NCBI RefSeq assembly: GCF_001540865.1
Contig: NC_033640.1
Coordinates: 7,541,306 to 7,605,305 of the forward strand
Direction of reading: 5' to 3'
Length of the DNA: 64,000 nt
From: Ananas comosus
Taxonomy: Eukaryota; Streptophyta; Magnoliopsida; Poales; Bromeliaceae
The notes below the pieces were generated by a model. It saw only the letters and a list, made by a program, of their open reading frames with translations, did not search any database and had not been told where the DNA came from. The position numbers were made by a program, and so were the translations under genes. The first letter of the stretch is position 1. Every line of letters begins with the position of its first letter. Positions 59,513-64,000 of the stretch are shown here, piece after piece.

Positions 59513-60622
59513 GGTCTGTTTGGCCTAGCTTCTGAAAAAGTGATTTTCTGAAAAAGTGATTTTAGTTTGGAAAAATGATTTTGGTTAAAAGCTGTAGAGC
59601 GTTTGGCAGAGTTTACATAAAAGTGATTTTTCTGAAATGATTTCAAAATTTAAATATTAAAATTTTAAATTTCAAAATTTAAATATTAAAATTAAATTTA
59701 AAATTTAAATGTAAAAATATAAATAATTATGAATTAAGATATTAATATTTAAATATATTTATATTTTAAATTTCAAAATTTAAATTTTAAAGTAATTGAA
59801 ATTTAAAAGTTTTAAATTTAATTTAAATTTAAATTAAATTTAATTTAAATTTTAAAATTTAAATTTTAAATTTAAAATAAAATTTTAAAATTTATTTAAA
59901 ATTTTAAATATTTAAATTTCAAATCTAAAATTTTAAATTTTAAATTTTAAATTTTAATTTAAATAATTATGAATTTAAACATTTAATATTAAATTTTGAT
60001 TATTTAAAATTTTAAATGGTAAAATTGAATATTTAAAATTTTAAATTTTAAAAAGTTAAATTTAAATTTTGAAATTTGAAATTTAAAATTTTAAAAATTG
60101 AAATTTTAATTTGAGATTAAAAATTTATAATAAAATTATAATTTAAAATTTAAAAATTTTAAATTTTTAAATTTAAATTTTAAAATCTAAAATGTCAAAT
60201 TTTAAATTTTATCTTAAATTTGAAATTTGAAATTTGAAATTTTAAAATCTAAAATTTGAGATTTAAAATTTAAAATTAAAATTTAAAATTTAAAGTTTGA
60301 AATCTATTTTTTAAATTTTAAAATTTAAAAGTTAAAATTTAAAAATTCAAAAATGATTGTGAAAATTAAAAATTAAAATTAAATTTAAATTTAAATATTG
60401 AAATTATAACAAAATTAAAAACTTGAAATTTAAATCCAAAATCAGAATTAGATTTCAAGAAGCAACTTTTTTCTGCTTCTGATTCTGGACTTTCAAAATC
60501 AGTTTTCTGATTCTAAAAAGCAGAATCAGATTTTAAAAGTGAGTTGCCAAACGCTCTATTCAGTCGAAAATCACTTTTCAGTCCAAAAGTGCTTTTTAAA
60601 AGATAGACCAAACACCCCCTTA
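59513..60622. repeat. AAATTT-rich repeat, longest copy
   Basis: Ends are related inverted repeats: left 'ttagggtctgtttggcctag', right 'gaccaaacacccccttag'. Inside each end are 'gcttctgaaaaagtgatttt' and 'ttggttaaaagctgtagagc' (left) and 'tttctgcttctgattctgg' and 'aaatcacttttcagtccaaa' (right). The core of about 750 bp is built almost only of aaattt permutations. It separates the RLP exons from anything upstream. Confidence 0.65.
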
Positions 60623-60639
60623 GGCTTGGCTCTAACTAA

Positions 60640-60930
60640 TTTATATTCTATCCTTTTTTTTAAAGAGAAAAGTAGTATGCTAATGTTTCAATCAATCAGA
60701 GATGAGCTAAGCTACAAAATGAAACAACTAGGACTAAAAGCAAAAAAAATGCAATGAGAGTCCCAAAGGTTCCTACAAGAGCATATCTCCACCAACATCT
60801 ATCTTAAGGTGAGCTTCTTTTTACTAAAAATTTTTCTATTCCGCTCCAACCAGAAAACCCACCAAGAAGTCGTGATAGTCGTTAACTCCTTTCCCTCTAA
60901 AGTGGCCCCCTTGACTTTATGCTTATGCTG
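60640..60930 (-). mobile_element. LINE remnant (C-terminal end)
   Basis: On the minus strand a short frame reads TTITTSWWVFWLERNRKIF and then stops. It resembles the C-terminal WxxWLERNxRIF motif found after the reverse transcriptase of plant non-LTR elements. No catalytic domain remains. Confidence 0.45.
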
Positions 60931-61114
60931 GGTTTTGTTAAAACCCAACCATTTAAGCAGTTGATTTGGTACGACTTGGGTTAGAACCTATGGTAAGTCC
61001 ATTAGCCCTTTTGGCTAAGTAATATGATTTTTTTCAGATATTTAATTAAGAAGCCAACATTATATCAAATCTTAGTGCACGTCAAATTGTGATTAAAGGC
61101 ATGCGCAAGCCAGA

Positions 61115-61285
61115 ATGCGCCTATCACAAAGACGATGATTTTGGTTTAATCGAACACAAATCAAACATATCAAAAAGAAGGCACTTTGGATTGAGCTGTG
61201 CCTACCACGAAAATGCCGATTTTGATTTAATCGAGCCCAAATCAAGCTAACACGAAGATGGTGATTTAGTTTGAACCGTGCCTAT
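61115..61285. repeat. Minisatellite, first block
   Basis: Imperfect units with the core 'cctatcacaaagacggcgat' and then 'tttggtttaatcgaaccca'. It is cut after the word cctat by the TRIM at 61286 and resumes at 61787, so the array is older than the insertion. Confidence 0.7.
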
Positions 61286-61786
61286 TATAACGACCAGACC
61301 CACTAGCAATAATAACTTATTCGCTTTAAACAACTGGTCCAAATTGCTTAAATCCAGTTATTATTATTAGGATACGCAGCTTCTTGTATTCCCAATCAGA
61401 ACCCCTTTTCCATAGAAAAGAATTATTATATGATATGAGATTCTAAAGGTGGCTCTTGCGGGTTAAAGAGGTGAGATTCTAGAGGTGGCTTTTGCGGGTT
61501 AAAGAGGTGAGATCGTGTTAAGGAGGTGAGATTCTAGAGGTAACTCTTGTGCGTTAAAGAGGTGCTTTCCATCAAACCCATAGTATTGAGCTTTGATCCA
61601 TATAGCACTTAGCTCTCACACTTTCAACTGATACCAACTGTATTAACCAGTTCAACTAGTAATAATAACTTGTTGGGCCCAAACCATTGGCCTAAAGTGT
61701 TTAAGTCTAGTTATTATTATTAGAGTGCGTGGTCTTTTATATTCTCAATCAGTTTTCATCCGATATGAGACTATTAGGATGTTACA
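61286..61786 (-). mobile_element. TRIM retrotransposon, family C
   Basis: Perfect 5-bp duplication cctat (61281-61285, 61787-61791). On the minus strand the 5' LTR (61786-61639) starts TGTAACATCC and ends TTAATACA. It is followed by a Met-tRNA primer site (ttggtatcag, near 61628-61637), an internal part with imperfect repeats 'gaggtgagattctagaggt', and the 3' LTR (about 61455-61286). It shares 'taataataataact', 'tttaag' and 'aagttattattgctagt'-type text. No coding frame. Confidence 0.78.
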
Positions 61787-61850
61787 CCTATCCTAAAGAC
61801 GACCATTTTGGTTTAACTTGACACAAATCAAATCTATCACAAAGGCGGTG
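61787..61850. repeat. Minisatellite, second block
   Basis: Continuation of the array at 61115: 'cctatcctaaagacgaccat', then 'tttggtttaacttgacacaa', then 'tctatcacaaaggcggtg', where the next insertion begins. Confidence 0.7.
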
Positions 61851-62341
61851 TTAAAAATCGGAACGGCGAAAATAAGATCCGAAGAAAATACTTAATGGAG
61901 GGGAAAAAAAAAAAAGAAAAGAAAAAAGCACACCAAAATTTACGTGGTTCGACCAACGGCCTACATCCACGGACGAAGACGGAATTTATTAATACCAAAG
62001 GCGGAGTACAAAGATTGAATCTCTCAAAAATAAGACCCCCCAAAGAATAAAATATATAAGACGCGCGCATCCCCAATGAAGCACGTCCTTACAATGGGAT
62101 TGGATCTGAGAGCAACAATAGAAATCCTCTTGGCCGTCCGGACCACCCAGCAACTTAGGCCACCCAGCAACTTAGACTTAATTAGTGCATGGCTTTTAAT
62201 TAGTCGCACCGGCTTCATTAACTTGGCCACGACATGTATATATAATACACATCTCCAAACTAGAGTCTAATTCTAATTTTAGTCCAACTCAACTTCTAAA
62301 CACAAATCTAATTCTAATTCAATTAGAATTAGCCTCTTACT
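61851..62341 (-). mobile_element. LTR-retrotransposon fragment
   Basis: 'tttacgtggttcgaccaacg', 'gcctacatccacggacgaag' and 'ggaatttattaatacc' form a block familiar from LTRs of plant copia-type elements, read here in reverse. No gag or pol sequence. The right part is ordinary AT-rich DNA up to the MULE duplication at 62342. Confidence 0.4.
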
Positions 62342-62350
62342 TATAATCTA

Positions 62351-63407
62351 GGGGCAATTTCATTGGTACCCCTGAAAAGTTCAATATTATCATAAATGCC
62401 CCTACATAATTTGTAATATCAAAATTGCCCCTATAAATATTTACTTTGTTTCAAAAATACCCCCAACCCATTTTAATCTTAGTTATAAAATGATATAATG
62501 AAGATTAAGAATAAAATTATCGGTTTTGCCCCTAAAATGGTGAGGGGCATATAAATATACCTGGTCCATTTTTTTAAATTTTTTTTATTTATTCAGATTT
62601 CAAATATTATAATCAGTTAAATAAAAAAATTCAATTAATAGGTTAATTAGCTATTAATAATTAACTATTAAATGAATTTATACTAGTATCGACTCAAAAT
62701 TAGTCAAAGGTGTTAAATTTAATGGAATAATTATCTTACTTTGTAAAATTTTTTCATCATCTAAATTTTTTATCTTTTCAATTTATTATTTAAAATTATT
62801 ATTGGTTCATGCAAAATCCGTTGATTACAAGAATTTAGTTTGTCCTTTCATAATACAACAATTTTTTTTTTATTTAAGGTTGGATTTTATACTAATATAT
62901 TGCTATTAGTTCTAATTTATTCATAGCGACGAATTTTCTCTACATTAAGTAGTCAAATAAAAAAAAAATTATTACTTTACAATCAGTGTAGTAAAAAAGT
63001 AGACATAACTAAAATGAATTATCTTCTCATTTTGACAATAAAGCAAAAAAAATTTAATTTAACTACAATTTATTCCAAATAGAAATATTTATTTAATTAA
63101 AATGAATAATTTTTTAAAAGTAAAATCAATTGAATTTTATTAATTTTTTAGTCTAGATAGAATTTAATTAATTTTGAAATATAGTAGAGGATATTTATGA
63201 AATAGAATTAGTAATTGACCATTGAATAATTAAGAGGGGTAAAGTTGGAATATAAATATTATTAACTTTAATATGGATGGATATTTGATAGCAGGGTTAG
63301 TTTTGAAAGTGTTTTAAATTTGAGGGGGTATATACATGATATTTCAAATTTTAAAGGGATATTTATGAAATTAGATGTTTTTAGAAGGGTATTGAGGAAA
63401 TTTTCCC
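62351..63407. mobile_element. MULE, 1057 bp, non-autonomous
   Basis: Perfect 9-bp flanks tataatcta (62342-62350, 63408-63416). Imperfect inverted ends: left 'ggggcaatttcattggtacc' and 'cataaatgcccc', right 'gggtattgaggaaattttcc' and 'gggatatttatg'. The AT-rich interior has no transposase. Confidence 0.82.
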
Positions 63408-63504
63408 TATAATCTATATAAGCTAAACTAATCTAAATTATATCTTATCGTAATGAGACTAGGATTTATCCTCAATTTAGATAACTATAAATCTAAACCA
63501 AATT

Positions 63505-63733
63505 TAACACGCGGCAATTTGGTTTGAATCGTCTCTATCACGTAGACGGCGATTTTGGGTTAACAGAACCCAAATTAAGCCTATCATGAAGATGGCAACT
63601 TGTTTTAAGCTGAATTGGATCAAGCCAATTACAAAGACGGCAATTCAGTGAAAGCAAACTCGAAGCAAGACTATCACAAAGACGGCGATTCTATTTAAGC
63701 CGAACGGGATCAAGCCTATCACAAAGATGACAA
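63505..63733. repeat. Minisatellite, third block
   Basis: Five to six units of 45-48 bp starting near 63511, 63533, 63579, 63624, 63669 and 63714. Each has '(c)tatcac(a/g)aagacggcgat' or a variant and then '...aag'. It is the same array as 61115 and 61787. Confidence 0.75.
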
Positions 63734-63759
63734 TATAAGACAAATATTTATTATTTCAT

Positions 63760-64000
63760 TTCATTTATATATTTATTGGAAAATATCAAATTTTAAAATT
63801 TTGTACAAATTTAAAATTTAAAATCTTAAATTTAAATTTAAATTTAAGTTATTTAAAAATAAAATTAAGTAAAAGAATTATTATTTGCAAACAACAAAAT
63901 TTTTTTGACAAACAGCTTTACAAAATTACTTCAGTATAATCATTTTTTCATCGAAACTCAGCTAAATGCTTTACAACTTTTAACCAAAATTAATTTTCTA
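63760..64000. repeat. AAATTT-rich repeat copy, cut by the window edge
   Basis: An aaattt core is followed by 'gacaaacagctttacaaaat', 'tacttcagtataatcatttt' and 'caacttttaaccaaaatta', which match the closing part of the copy at 5325-6045. Confidence 0.6.

Noticed and set aside
1..64000. CRISPR array, bacterial operon or biosynthetic gene cluster
   Set aside because: No regularly spaced identical repeats with unique spacers were seen. The genes are spliced plant genes of unrelated function.

Overview
This is a stretch of a nuclear plant chromosome: spliced genes separated by AT-rich DNA full of small transposons. GC-rich first exons (exostosin and ribosomal S15 genes) and high third-position GC suggest a monocot. 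I cannot name the species from sequence alone. N characters at 7416, 12648-12665, 15516 and 19741 show a draft assembly.

Five protein-coding loci can be supported; four have complete exon chains with GT-AG introns and matching phases. (1) 8261-13474, minus: exostosin-type GT47 Golgi glycosyltransferase. (2) 21561-29431, minus: uS15 organellar ribosomal protein with a long N-terminal extension. Its first exon carries one base too many for the frame, a likely assembly error or true frameshift. (3) 38155-42141, plus, with leader exons from about 34.4 kb: calmodulin-binding receptor-like cytoplasmic kinase of the CRCK3 type. (4) 47838-54573, plus: SLC35F5/EamA-type membrane transporter. (5) 56845-59258, minus: LRR receptor-like protein without its 5' part. 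Loci 3 and 5 belong to families used in immunity or signalling, 1 to wall or glycan synthesis, 2 to organellar translation and 4 to membrane transport. They are unrelated neighbours, not a pathway or cluster.

The rest is mostly repeats. I found MULE-type elements (several with intact 9-bp target duplications), a hAT-type MITE with an 8-bp duplication and a second copy, three TRIM families (two elements with perfect 5-bp duplications), a tRNA-derived SINE family, fold-back elements, a LINE remnant, LTR fragments, a 45-48 bp minisatellite split by later insertions, and at least five copies of an AAATTT-rich repeat with related ends. Insertions are nested: a TRIM lies inside a MULE inside intron 7 of the transporter gene.

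I saw no CRISPR array, operon-like cluster, rRNA or functional tRNA gene. No convincing new biological system is visible. The most interesting items are the S15 frameshift and its repeated helix motif, the AAATTT element family, the nested TRIM/MULE, the interrupted minisatellite and the shortened N-terminus of the CRCK3-like kinase.
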